Positions 24,596 through 33,155 of a stretch of DNA of 64,000 nucleotides are shown in pieces. The notes under the pieces are model-generated. The model saw nothing but the letters and a program-made list of their open reading frames with translations, searched no databases and had not been told where the DNA came from. A program made the position numbers and the translations under genes. Source of the DNA: Hyphomicrobiales bacterium (GTDB taxonomy: Bacteria; Pseudomonadota; Alphaproteobacteria; Rhizobiales; Rhizobiaceae); NCBI GenBank assembly GCA_900469955.1, contig UBYX01000020.1, positions 124,001 through 188,000 on the forward strand. Reading direction: 5' to 3'. Within the stretch, counting starts at the first letter, position 1; the number at the start of each line of letters is the position of its first letter.

Positions 24596-25549
24596 TCAGG
24601 CAGCCTTGCCGAAATTCGCCCCGCCCGCTTCCGTCAGCAGGAATGCCTCGCCGCAGGCTTTGGCGAGCGTGCGCACGCGCAGGATATAGCTCTGGCGCTC
24701 GGTCACGGAAATCACCCCGCGTGCGTCGAGCAGGTTGAAGACATGCGATGCCTTGATGCACTGGTCATAGGCCGGGAAGACGCATTTGTGCAGCATCTGA
24801 TTGGCATTCGCGCCGGGAGCGCCTGCCGCGAGCAGAGCCTGGCATTCCTTTTCGGCATCGATGAAGTGGCGATGCAGCATGGCGGTGTCGGCAAATTCGA
24901 AGTTATGGCGCGAATATTCCTGCTCCGCCTGCAGGAAAACATCCCCATAGGAGATCTTTTCCTCGCCTTCGCGACCATTGAAGTTGAGGTCGTAGACGTT
25001 GTCGACGCCCTGGACATACATGGCGAGGCGTTCCAGGCCATAAGTCAGCTCGCCCGCCACCGGCGAGCATTCGATGCCGCAGACCTGCTGGAAATAGGTG
25101 AACTGCGAAACCTCCATGCCGTCGCACCAGCATTCCCAGCCGAGACCCCAGGCGCCAAGCGTCGGGCTTTCCCAGTCGTCTTCGACGAACCGCACGTCAT
25201 GCAGCAGCGGATCGAGCCCGATCGCCTTCAGCGAGCCGAGATAGAGCTCCTGCAGGTTGGGCGGGTTCGGCTTAAGAATGACCTGATACTGGTAATAGTG
25301 CTGGAGACGGTTCGGGTTTTCGCCGTAACGGCCGTCGGAGGGCCGCCGGGAGGGCTGCACATAGGCTGCTTTCCAGGGCTTCGGCCCGAGGGCGCGTAGC
25401 GTCGTCGCGGGATGGAAGGTGCCGGCTCCGACTTCCATGTCGTAAGGCTGCAGTACCGCGCAGCCCTTGTCGGCCCAATAGTTATGAAGCGCGAGGATCA
25501 GCCCCTGGAAGGAGCGGGTCGGGGACATGTGGTCGGGCAGCTCGGTCAT
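24596..25549 (-). CDS. glyQ: Glycine-tRNA ligase alpha subunit
   Basis: 317 residues from ATG 25549 ([18 protein letters not shown]). The class II catalytic chain activates glycine. Motifs: [17 protein letters not shown], the motif-1/2 regions [19 protein letters not shown] and [20 protein letters not shown], and the motif-3 region [15 protein letters not shown]. The GTG at 25591 would add 14 poorly conserved residues; the ATG at 25528 is also possible. It works with GlyS (18212-20494). Confidence 0.95.
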   Translation of the reverse strand: MTELPDHMSPTRSFQGLILALHNYWADKGCAVLQPYDMEVGAGTFHPATTLRALGPKPWKAAYVQPSRRPSDGRYGENPNRLQHYYQYQVILKPNPPNLQELYLGSLKAIGLDPLLHDVRFVEDDWESPTLGAWGLGWECWCDGMEVSQFTYFQQVCGIECSPVAGELTYGLERLAMYVQGVDNVYDLNFNGREGEEKISYGDVFLQAEQEYSRHNFEFADTAMLHRHFIDAEKECQALLAAGAPGANANQMLHKCVFPAYDQCIKASHVFNLLDARGVISVTERQSYILRVRTLAKACGEAFLLTEAGGANFGKAA

Positions 25550-25646
25550 GGCGATATCAGGTTCGGTTGGAGGGATGCGGACGAGTGCCACGCATGAGGG
25601 GCACGGGTCAAGGATTAAAGGTCCGGGACGTCCCGCGGCTCTGCGC

Positions 25647-25838
25647 TTATTCCTCGTCCCTCTTCACCCGGTATTCACCCGTCACCGGATCTTTTTCCAG
25701 CGTGCCAACTGCGCCGGTCCGGCGCTCGTTCTCATGCTGGCGGGAGCGCTGAGAAAGCCGTTCGGCGTCCTTGGTGAACTTTTTGTACAATATCCAGCCG
25801 CCGCCGATCAGGATGATCAAGAATATAAGCTGCGCCAT
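25647..25838 (-). CDS. Small single-pass membrane protein (63 aa)
   Basis: ATG 25838 has GAGAGGGGG directly upstream. The product [21 protein letters not shown] has one transmembrane helix (about 3-18) followed by a charged cytoplasmic tail with a short [10 protein letters not shown] motif near the end. Similar 60-70 aa proteins occur next to glyQ in rhizobia. The function is unknown. It lies 25 bases after the S49 peptidase gene, so the two are probably cotranscribed. Confidence 0.7.
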   Translation of the reverse strand: MAQLIFLIILIGGGWILYKKFTKDAERLSQRSRQHENERRTGAVGTLEKDPVTGEYRVKRDEE

Positions 25839-25863
25839 TTCCCCCTCTCGCGTTGTCGGCCGT

Positions 25864-26730
25864 TCAAAGGCCGTAGCGGCTCCACAATGCCTTTTCCTCC
25901 AGGCCGGCGGCAAGTCCCGTGGTCAGCCCTGCGGCGATTTCGCCAGCCTTGCCTTCCCCAAACACCACACCCGGGACCCGACGTCCGAAGAGGGTGCGGG
26001 CACTGCCGATCAGTTCCAGCTTGGCATCCTTGCCATAGCGACGTTTCAGCACGTCTCGCATGTCGCCCAATCCATCGACCAGACCGAGGTCAACGCCGCG
26101 TATGCCGCTCCAGAAGAGACCGGAGAAAATCGTCGTATCATCGGCCAGCCGCTCCCCACGACGCATCTTCACCATGTCGATGAAGACCTGGTGGATTTCG
26201 AGTTGCAGCGCCTTCAGGTATTCGATATCGCCTTCCTTCTCCGGCTGGAAGGGGTCGAGGATCACCTTGTTTTCGCCGGCGGTATAGACACGGCGTTCGA
26301 CGCCTATCTTGCGGAGCAGTTCCGGGAAGCCGAAGCCACCGGAAACAACACCGATCGAGCCGACAATGGAAGTCGGATCGGCAAAGATCTCGTCCCCGGC
26401 GAGCGCGATCATGTAACCTCCGGATGCCGCGACGTCTTCGACGAACATCAGCACCTTCTTGTCCTTTTCCTCCGCCAGTGCCCGGATGCGCTGGAAGATC
26501 AGACGGGACTGCACCGGCGAACCGCCCGGCGAATTGATGGCAATGGCAACGACCGGCGCATCCTTCCTCGCGAAGGCCTTGTCCAGCATCGGTGCGACGC
26601 CGGCGAGATTGAGGGGCTGCTTGAACTGGCTGCCACCGGCCATGATCGCCCCGTGCAACCGGACGACGGGGATCGTCACGCCAGTCTTACGGAACCGCTT
26701 CGGCGTCAGCCTATTCCAAAACCCGCTCAT
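25864..26730 (-). CDS. S49 family serine peptidase (SppA/SohB-like)
   Basis: 288 residues. Short S49 peptidases degrade signal peptides and membrane protein fragments with a Ser/Lys dyad. Visible are VVAIAINSPGGSPVQS (oxyanion region), VEDVAASGGYMIALAGDEI with the nucleophile Ser in ASGGY, and TSIVGSIGVVSGGFGF. There is no clear N-terminal transmembrane helix, unlike E. coli SppA, so it is a small cytoplasmic or peripheral form. Start at 26730 (AAGGACGAGAA upstream) rather than 26790. Confidence 0.9.
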   Translation of the reverse strand: MSGFWNRLTPKRFRKTGVTIPVVRLHGAIMAGGSQFKQPLNLAGVAPMLDKAFARKDAPVVAIAINSPGGSPVQSRLIFQRIRALAEEKDKKVLMFVEDVAASGGYMIALAGDEIFADPTSIVGSIGVVSGGFGFPELLRKIGVERRVYTAGENKVILDPFQPEKEGDIEYLKALQLEIHQVFIDMVKMRRGERLADDTTIFSGLFWSGIRGVDLGLVDGLGDMRDVLKRRYGKDAKLELIGSARTLFGRRVPGVVFGEGKAGEIAAGLTTGLAAGLEEKALWSRYGL

Positions 26731-26850
26731 TTCTCGTCCTTCTGTCGCGTTGGGCCTGCCACAGCATGTATGTGACGGATTCGCAAACACAATGGCCCCG
26801 CCCCGAAAACCGGGCGCAAACGGCCGAAGCGCGCCTCGCGGATCAAAAGT

Positions 26851-27651
26851 TCACGCTGCAGGCAGCTTTCTTTTCGAGCCTACTCGCCGATAGGCGGCAC
26901 GGCCGTTGTTGAGATCATCCACGAACGGGGTGAAGGCGTGCCCGTCCGCGCCGTGAACGAAGAGCGGCGCCCGCAATGTCAGGCGGGCGCGGGAGCCCTT
27001 GATGGCGGTAACCAAGATGCGCGTGGCGCTTTCATCCGGGCGCGGATGGAGCGCGGTCATCTCCAATCCACCAAACCGTTTGCCGCAGGCGTCGACAATT
27101 TCGGCGATCGATTGCGGCCGGGCGATCAGGGACAATTGCCCGCCGGGTTTCATGATTGCCCCCGCTGTGCGGATCCAGCCGTCGAACAGACCCTCGGTCA
27201 TGGCATGGGCCTCGGCCTTCAACGCATCCGGCGTCCGGCGGTCGGCGGCGTCGTTGAAGGGAGGATTCATGATGACGTGGTCAAAGATCTCGTCCGGGAG
27301 CCCGGCGCCCACCCGCGGCTTGCCCGTCAACGTCACATCGGCTTCAAGGACTTCAACACGCCCTGCCAGCGAAATGTTTTCGGGCAGGGCAAGGGTCCGG
27401 CGGGCATAATCGGCCATCAACGGCGACTTTTCGACCAGCAGCACCCTCGCTTCTGCCAGCCGCGCGGCGACGGCAAGCCCGGCCGCACCGGCACCCGAAC
27501 CGAGATCGGCGACTTTGACCGGCCTCTCGTCCGCCACCAGGGAGGCGAGCAGCATCGCGTCGACGCCGGAGCGATGTCCACCTCCCCTCGGCTGCATCAC
27601 ATGGAATTTGCCGCGATGAAACGCGTCGATGGTAAAGGCCGATGCCGTCAT
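26851..27651 (-). CDS. tRNA1(Val) A37 N6-methyltransferase-like
   Basis: 266 residues, a class I SAM methyltransferase of the TrmN6/YfiC group. The SAM motif is VADLGSGAGAAGLAVAAR; the catalytic N6-adenine motif is NPPF (VIMNPPFNDAADRRTPD). The N-terminal FHVMQPRGGGHRSGVDAMLLA segment is typical. YfiC methylates A37 of tRNA1Val in E. coli; a tRNA or rRNA adenine as substrate here is inferred from the family. It overlaps the upstream DUF2007 gene by 4 bases (ATGA), so the two are translationally coupled. Confidence 0.85.
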   Translation of the reverse strand: MTASAFTIDAFHRGKFHVMQPRGGGHRSGVDAMLLASLVADERPVKVADLGSGAGAAGLAVAARLAEARVLLVEKSPLMADYARRTLALPENISLAGRVEVLEADVTLTGKPRVGAGLPDEIFDHVIMNPPFNDAADRRTPDALKAEAHAMTEGLFDGWIRTAGAIMKPGGQLSLIARPQSIAEIVDACGKRFGGLEMTALHPRPDESATRILVTAIKGSRARLTLRAPLFVHGADGHAFTPFVDDLNNGRAAYRRVGSKRKLPAA

Positions 27652-27872
27652 ATGGTCCGCAGTTCCGCTTCCAACCCGGCATCCTTCAAAATCTGCCGCG
27701 CCTCCTCAACCCTCTCCTCATCCACCAGGAAGCGACGCGGCAGCAGCCCGAGCGAGCCCTCCAGCACACTCATCGACTGATCGGCGATCATGCAATGGAT
27801 GCCTGCGTCTTTCATCAGGCTTTGCGCCAGCGACAGGATCACGACGTCGTTGGTGCGAATAATCTCCAGCAT
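27648..27872 (-). CDS. DUF2007 domain protein
   Basis: 74 residues: MLEIIRTNDVVILSLAQSLM, then GIHCMIADQSMSVLEGSLGLLPRR and a C-terminal VDEERVEEARQIL helix. This is the compact ferredoxin-like DUF2007 fold, often labelled a putative signal-transducing protein by similarity to a PII-like region; no biochemical role is established. It overlaps the methyltransferase gene by 4 bases and is divergent from ispB. Confidence 0.85.
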   Translation of the reverse strand: MLEIIRTNDVVILSLAQSLMKDAGIHCMIADQSMSVLEGSLGLLPRRFLVDEERVEEARQILKDAGLEAELRTI

Positions 27873-27917
27873 GACTCTTTTTTGAACTCCATTAGATCAG
27901 ACAGCATACGATTTGCG

Positions 27918-27946
27918 CTTGCCGCACTATCCGCCTCTTTCTATTG
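27918..27946 (+). promoter_or_regulatory. ispB promoter
   Basis: CTTGCC (27918-27923) and CTATTG (27941-27946) with a 17-base spacer closely match the rhizobial sigma-70 consensus. The distance to the TTG start at 27981 gives a leader of about 28 bases. Confidence 0.6.
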
Positions 27947-27980
27947 TCGCCCAAAAGATTTCGCTAGGGAGACCTCATCG

Positions 27981-28997
27981 TTGGGCGTCGTCATACCGCT
28001 TGAAGAAGGCAAAAACAAACTCGCATCCGTCAAGCCTCTGGTGGATCTCACCAAAGCGGACATGGACCGGGTCAACCAATTGATCCTGTCCAAGGCCGGC
28101 TCCGACGTGCAGATGATTCCCGAGGTGGCCAACCATCTCATCTCGTCCGGCGGCAAACGGCTCAGGCCGATGCTGACGCTCGCATCCGCTTCGCTGTTCG
28201 GCTACCAGGGCGACGCCCACGTGAAGCTCGCGACCAGCGTCGAGTTCATGCATACCGCCACCCTGCTTCATGACGACGTGGTGGACGAAAGCGATCTCCG
28301 CCGCGGCAGATCCACCGCCCGGATGATCTGGGGCAATCAGGCGAGCGTGCTGGTCGGCGACTTTCTGCTGGGCCAGGCCTTCAAGATGATGGTCGAGGTC
28401 GGTTCGCTCGATGCGCTCGACGTGCTGGCCACCGCCGCCTCCGTCATCGCCGAGGGCGAAGTGCTGCAGCTTTCCGTCGCCAAGAGCATGGAAACGACAG
28501 AAGACGACTATCTCTCCGTCATCCGCGCCAAGACCGCCGCTCTCTTCGCCGCGGCCGCTGAAGTCGGCCCGATCATCGCCAATGCCGACAAGGCGGGGCG
28601 TAACGCTCTCAAATCCTACGGCATGAATCTCGGCCTGGCGTTTCAGCTTGTTGATGACGCACTGGACTACGGCGGGAAGGCCGCCGATCTCGGCAAGAAT
28701 GTCGGTGACGATTTTCGGGAAGGCAAGATCACGCTCCCTGTCATCCTCTCCTATCGTCGCGGCACTGAAAGCGAGCGCGCGTTTTGGCGACAGGCGATCG
28801 AGCAGGGTGAAAGCAGCGCCGAGAACCTGGAAAAAGCGCTCGGCCTGATGAACAAATACGGCGCGCTGAACGATACCATCGCACGCGCCCTGCACTACGG
28901 CACCATCGCGCGGGATGCGCTGGCGCCGTTGCCGCACTCGCCGATCAAGGCCGCGCTTCTCGAAGTCATCGACTTTTCCATCCAGCGCGTTAACTAG
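27981..28997 (+). CDS. ispB: Octaprenyl/decaprenyl diphosphate synthase
   Basis: 338 residues, trans-type polyprenyl synthase that builds the ubiquinone side chain from IPP. The first Asp-rich motif is LLHDDVVDESDLRRG and the second is LVDDALDYGGKAADLGKNVGDD; GGKRLRPMLTLAS binds diphosphate. I take TTG 27981 (AGGGAGAC upstream) because the family begins with GVVIPLEE-x-K right there and the promoter lies between it and the earlier ATGs. The chain length (likely C50 in rhizobia) is inferred from the lineage. It supplies UbiA, encoded at 8931. Confidence 0.94.
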   Translation: MGVVIPLEEGKNKLASVKPLVDLTKADMDRVNQLILSKAGSDVQMIPEVANHLISSGGKRLRPMLTLASASLFGYQGDAHVKLATSVEFMHTATLLHDDVVDESDLRRGRSTARMIWGNQASVLVGDFLLGQAFKMMVEVGSLDALDVLATAASVIAEGEVLQLSVAKSMETTEDDYLSVIRAKTAALFAAAAEVGPIIANADKAGRNALKSYGMNLGLAFQLVDDALDYGGKAADLGKNVGDDFREGKITLPVILSYRRGTESERAFWRQAIEQGESSAENLEKALGLMNKYGALNDTIARALHYGTIARDALAPLPHSPIKAALLEVIDFSIQRVN

Positions 28998-29157
28998 AAA
29001 CAGTACCGATCCACAAAGGTTTGACCGGCGCCGCTTGTTACGGCGCTGGAGATTCCTTGCGGACCTGCTTCAAAAAAGCCATTCTGTCGTGAATCAAATG
29101 GGCGCGAACGGCAGCGGCATTTATTGCCGCGCCATGCTCTACACGAAAGGCATCTTC

Positions 29158-30993
29158 ATGCGGCGGACATCCAGCCTTCTTCTGCTTTCCAGTGCGGCAA
29201 TTGCGACCATACTCCTGTTGGGTGGGGCCGCAAATGCAGCGACGGAAGAGCCAAAACCAGCCGCAACAGAAGTTGTGACGTTCAGCCCCGGCGACGTCCA
29301 ATCCTTTTCCGGAGCCTTTCTGGCCGCCCGCACCGCGGATGTGGATCATGATTATCCGACCGCCATTACCCTTTACCGCAAGGCGCTGACCTTCGATCCG
29401 GCCAATCTGGAAATCCGTGAACGGCTGATGATCTCGCTGCTGCTCAACGGCGACTTCGAGGAAGGACTCCAGGAGGCGGACGCCCTGAAGAGTGATACGG
29501 CCGTCGAGCGGATCACCAAGATCGTGCGGGGCCTCGACGCGTTGCGCGACAAAAAGTTCGACACGGCCAAGAAAGTCCTCGCCTACGAGGGCCCGAACGA
29601 TCTCGACCGGTTGACCCATCAGCTTCTCCTTGCGTGGGCACAGGTCGGCGCCGGCAAGGGCAAGCAGGCAATATCGAGCGTCAGCAACCTGAAGGGCCCA
29701 CCGTGGTTCAAGGTCTTCACCGACTACCATCTCGGCGCCATGGCGCTGGTGGCCGGCGACATCGGTACCGCCCGACAGCATCTCAATACGGCGGTCACCA
29801 ACAAGGAAGCCGTGGCAACCGCGCCCGATACCTTCATGCGTGCCGTGATGGCGCTCGCGCGCCTGGAAGCCGGCGCCGGCAACAAGCAGAAGGCACTCGA
29901 CGCAATTGCCGTCGGCGACGGCATGGTCTCCAATTATGCTCCGCTGAAAGCACTGCGGCAGAGCATTGAAAAGGGTGAGAAGCCGGTGCAGCAGGTGACC
30001 AATGCAGCGGAAGGCGCTGCAGGCGTCCTGTTCTCCATCGGCGGCGCATTGAACCGTCAAGGCGCCGAGGACATGGTTTCGCTTTATCTGCAGATCTCCA
30101 ACGCACTTGATCCGAAGAGCGCTGATACGCTGATCCTGCTCGGCGGCATTGCCGAAAAACTCAAGCAGCCCGATCGCGCCATTAAATTCTACGCTAGCGT
30201 CCCGACCGATTCGCCGATGCGACGGATTTCGGAGCTGCAGCTCGGTGTGACGCTGTCGGAGACCGGAAAGGTCGACGAGGCCAAGCAGCATCTGAAATCG
30301 CTGATCGATTCGGACCCTACCGATATCCGCAGCTATATCGCCTATGGCAGCGTGCTTTCCGAAGCCAAGGACTACAAAGCCATGGCGGAAACATACGACA
30401 AGGCGATCGGTGTTATCGGTCCCGTGCCGAAGGCCGGCGACTGGACCATCTTCTTCCAGCGAGGTATCGCCTACGAGCGGCTCAAGCAGTGGGACAAGGC
30501 CGAGCCGAATTTCCGCAAGGCCTTGGAACTCAATCCCGAGCAGCCGCAGGTGCTGAACTATCTCGGTTATTCCCTGGTCGACATGAGCAAGAACCTCGAG
30601 GAAGGCCTCGACATGATCCGCCGGGCGGTAGAGGCGCGGCCCGACGACGGCTATATCGTCGATTCGCTCGGATGGGCCTATTATCGCATGGGCAAGTTCG
30701 AGGAATCGGTCACCGAACTCGAGCGCGCAGTGCAGCTTCGTGCTGGCGACGCGACGATCAACGACCATCTGGGCGATGCCTACTGGCGCGTCGGTCGGAA
30801 GCTGGAAGCCGTCTACCAGTGGAACAGGGCGCTGATCTCGGAGGGTGAGGATATCAACCGCGAGCAGATCAAGGCCAAGGTCGAGAATGGTTTACCGCCT
30901 ATCGATCCGAATGCCACGACTGCCGACCGCAGTCAGATCGCACCCGTTGCCCCGGCCCCACCGGCACCCGCCAACCCCGACAAGAAGTCCTGA
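29158..30993 (+). CDS. Secreted tetratricopeptide repeat protein
   Basis: 611 residues. A signal peptide (MRRTSSLLLLSSAAIATIL, then GGAANA) is followed by TPR units throughout, for example DYPTAITLYRKALTFDPANLEI (partial) and KAEPNFRKALELNPEQPQVLNYLGYSLVD (partial), and a cluster at about 455-560. The tail (about 580-611) is Pro/Ala-rich (VAPAPPAPANPDKKS). TPR proteins scaffold protein contacts; this conserved rhizobial one sits between ispB and ispE, and its partner is unknown. An in-frame ATG at 29134 is an alternative start. A GC-rich dyad (GGCGCCG/CGGCGC) lies in the gap after ispB. Confidence 0.85.
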   Translation: MRRTSSLLLLSSAAIATILLLGGAANAATEEPKPAATEVVTFSPGDVQSFSGAFLAARTADVDHDYPTAITLYRKALTFDPANLEIRERLMISLLLNGDFEEGLQEADALKSDTAVERITKIVRGLDALRDKKFDTAKKVLAYEGPNDLDRLTHQLLLAWAQVGAGKGKQAISSVSNLKGPPWFKVFTDYHLGAMALVAGDIGTARQHLNTAVTNKEAVATAPDTFMRAVMALARLEAGAGNKQKALDAIAVGDGMVSNYAPLKALRQSIEKGEKPVQQVTNAAEGAAGVLFSIGGALNRQGAEDMVSLYLQISNALDPKSADTLILLGGIAEKLKQPDRAIKFYASVPTDSPMRRISELQLGVTLSETGKVDEAKQHLKSLIDSDPTDIRSYIAYGSVLSEAKDYKAMAETYDKAIGVIGPVPKAGDWTIFFQRGIAYERLKQWDKAEPNFRKALELNPEQPQVLNYLGYSLVDMSKNLEEGLDMIRRAVEARPDDGYIVDSLGWAYYRMGKFEESVTELERAVQLRAGDATINDHLGDAYWRVGRKLEAVYQWNRALISEGEDINREQIKAKVENGLPPIDPNATTADRSQIAPVAPAPPAPANPDKKS

Positions 30994-30999
30994 CGCATC

Positions 31000-31947
31000 A
31001 TGTTTGCCGATGGCATGCCTTTTGAAACCGGGCTCGCCGAGGAGGCGGGCCTTTTCGAACTGGCCCCGGCCAAGATCAATCTCGCTCTGCATGTGACGGG
31101 GCAACGGTCCGACGGCTATCACCTGCTCGAAAGTGTCGTCACTTTTGCCGATGCCGGCGATCGCCTCAACTTCGCCGCGGCCGAGGCCGAGGCCGATGAA
31201 TTTACCGTTTCCGGACGATTCGCTCATCTTCTACCGGCTGAAGCCGAAGGCAGGTCTGGCAATCTGGTGCTGAAGGCCCGCGATCTGCTGCGGGAAAAGC
31301 TGGAAACCGCCGGCTTTACCGCTCCAGCCGTCGCAATCCATCTTGAAAAAAACCTGCCTGTGGCAGCCGGAATCGGAGGCGGCTCCGCGGATGCCGCCGC
31401 CACCTTGCGGGGCCTCCTGCGCTTCTGGAACAGCCGGCTGCCGGAGTCGGAAGTCCAGGCTCTTGCCCTGGCGCTCGGCGCCGACGTCCCCATGTGCCTC
31501 AACGGCCAGGCCCTGGTCGCCAAGGGCATAGGCGAAGACATTGCGGCCTTGCCCACCCTGCCCTCGCTGGCGCTCGTGCTCGGCAATCCGTTAGTGGGCG
31601 TATCGACACCAGACATCTTTGAGCGGCTCGCCCTCAAGTACAATCCGCCAATCGGCCCCCTGGAAACGGATTGGATTCCGTTTCTCAAAAGGCTCCGCAA
31701 CGATCTCGAGCCACCGGCACGCTCGCTGGTGCGCGAAATCGACCAGATCTCCAACATGATCGGCGCGGAAGGCGCCGTGCTGACGCGGATGTCCGGTTCG
31801 GGCGCCACCTGCTTCGGCATATTTCCTTCCGCCGAGATGGCAGAAAGAGCCGCAGAAAACCTGACCGCCCAGAAGCCGGACTGGTATTTTCAGGCGGTGC
31901 AGACCGTTGGCCAGAACGCTGGCCAGAACGTTGGAAAGACATCATGA
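31000..31947 (+). CDS. ispE: 4-diphosphocytidyl-2-C-methyl-D-erythritol kinase
   Basis: 315 residues, GHMP kinase of the non-mevalonate isoprenoid pathway. N-terminal LAPAKINLALHVTGQRSDGYH, the ATP loop LPVAAGIGGGSADAAATL (about 122-139), and the C-terminal TRMSGSGATCFGIF loop are all present. The stop overlaps the moaB start (ATGA). The near neighbour ispB uses the pathway's product IPP. A short direct repeat near the 3' end (Gly-Gln-Asn, 'GQNAGQNVG') shows recent slippage in the last codons. Confidence 0.95.
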   Translation: MFADGMPFETGLAEEAGLFELAPAKINLALHVTGQRSDGYHLLESVVTFADAGDRLNFAAAEAEADEFTVSGRFAHLLPAEAEGRSGNLVLKARDLLREKLETAGFTAPAVAIHLEKNLPVAAGIGGGSADAAATLRGLLRFWNSRLPESEVQALALALGADVPMCLNGQALVAKGIGEDIAALPTLPSLALVLGNPLVGVSTPDIFERLALKYNPPIGPLETDWIPFLKRLRNDLEPPARSLVREIDQISNMIGAEGAVLTRMSGSGATCFGIFPSAEMAERAAENLTAQKPDWYFQAVQTVGQNAGQNVGKTS

Positions 31948-32492
31948 ACCGGATCGACGAAACCCGTTCTTTCATACCTGTTGGCATTGCCGTGCTGACC
32001 GTCTCCGACACCCGCACACCGGGAGACGACAAATCCGGCGACACGCTTGCCGCCCGAATTGCGGAAGCAGGCCATCAGCTGAAGGCCCGCGCCATCGTGA
32101 CTGACGACAAGGACAAGATCGCCGCCCAGGTGCGGGAATGGACGCTCGATCCTGAGATCGACGTGGTGATTACCACCGGCGGTACGGGCTTCACCGGTCG
32201 CGACGTGACCCCGGAAGCGTTGGAGCCGCTCTTTGAAAAACGTATGGACGGCTTTTCCGAAGTCTTCCACCGCATTTCCTACGACAAGATCGGGACCTCC
32301 ACGATCCAGTCGCGCGCGACCGGCGGAGTGGCGAATGCAACCTTCATCTTTGTGCTGCCAGGCTCTCCCGGCGCCTGCAAGGACGCCTGGGACGGCATAT
32401 TGAAGGCGCAGCTCGACTATCGGCATATGCCGTGCAATTTTATCGAGATCATGCCGCGGCTCGACGAGCACCTGAAGCGCGGCGGAAAATAG
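31944..32492 (+). CDS. moaB: Molybdenum cofactor biosynthesis protein B
   Basis: 182 residues, MoaB/MogA-fold protein with the molybdopterin-binding motif ITTGGTGFTGRDVTPEAL and the ATRATGG-like SRATGGVANATFIFVLPGSPGACKDAWD (in parts) near the end. MoaB-type proteins adenylylate molybdopterin or help metal insertion. The start overlaps the ispE stop by 4 bases. It is the only Moco gene in the window. Confidence 0.93.
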   Translation: MNRIDETRSFIPVGIAVLTVSDTRTPGDDKSGDTLAARIAEAGHQLKARAIVTDDKDKIAAQVREWTLDPEIDVVITTGGTGFTGRDVTPEALEPLFEKRMDGFSEVFHRISYDKIGTSTIQSRATGGVANATFIFVLPGSPGACKDAWDGILKAQLDYRHMPCNFIEIMPRLDEHLKRGGK

Positions 32493-32504
32493 GCAGACAG
32501 CGCA

Positions 32505-33032
32505 CTATCGACTGGATGCGGCGACCCAGGCGGGAATAATCTCGCTGGCGAGCTTGAAGGATTTCTGCCCCTTCGCCAGCGTTTCCAGATCCATGCCGGA
32601 CTTTGCGAGCGCAATTGCCTGACGCTTGGGAAGCAGCAGGCCATGCTCCAACGGAGGAACGGCCCGGCCTATGCGCCTGAAGAATGGCCGCCGATAGGTG
32701 CGGGACGGGGCGAATCGGGCCGGCTGCCTGCCGAGGGCGACATATTCCATGACCTCATCGATCCAGCCTGCCTGCAGCCGCGCCCCGGGCTCCAGCAGCA
32801 GCAGCCACTCGCCCCGCGCCGAGCGCAGAATATCCTTGATGTCCCAATGGGTGTGGAAACGGCAGCCGGCCGCATCGGCCACGTGGGATGTACCATCCCG
32901 CGAGCCGTGATCAAGCACCACCACATCACTCACCAAGCCTTCCACGGCGCCGGAAACAAGCAGCGAGAGCGTTTGCGCCAGCTCTGATTCCTGGTCGCGG
33001 CATTCCATGATGACAGTCAGCATTCCCAACAT
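32505..33032 (-). CDS. Short family 2 glycosyltransferase-like protein
   Basis: 175 residues, GT-A fold of reduced size. Visible are MLTVIMECRDQESELAQTL, VVVLDHGSRDGT (the usual VDDGSTDGT site), RSARGEWLLLLEPGARL where the DxD motif of GT2 enzymes would be (here LEPGAR, no DxD), and a basic C-terminal part. The lost DxD suggests weak or no transferase activity, or a changed metal use. It is convergent with moaB (12-base gap) and divergent from the radical SAM gene, sharing an intergenic region that holds a LexA box 47 bases from its start. Confidence 0.7.
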   Translation of the reverse strand: MLGMLTVIMECRDQESELAQTLSLLVSGAVEGLVSDVVVLDHGSRDGTSHVADAAGCRFHTHWDIKDILRSARGEWLLLLEPGARLQAGWIDEVMEYVALGRQPARFAPSRTYRRPFFRRIGRAVPPLEHGLLLPKRQAIALAKSGMDLETLAKGQKSFKLASEIIPAWVAASSR

Positions 33033-33078
33033 TTACCGCACTGCACCACAGAAGGCCAGAAATCCATTGCCGAATTTT

Positions 33079-33110
33079 GTTCTTGCAATGTTCTTATTTT
33101 GCAGCTAGGA
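33079..33110 (+). promoter_or_regulatory. LexA (SOS) box over the promoter of the radical SAM gene
   Basis: GTTC-TTGCAAT-GTTC (33079-33093) is an exact match to the alphaproteobacterial LexA box GTTC-N7-GTTC. The same bases hold the -35 CTTGCA (33082-33087), followed after 17 bases by CTAGGA (33105-33110). A LexA dimer there would block the promoter that reads into the gene at 33156. Confidence 0.75.
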
Positions 33111-33155
33111 ATTTAATCATCAGGAACGGGACGAAATGCCCGTCAGGAGCACCCC

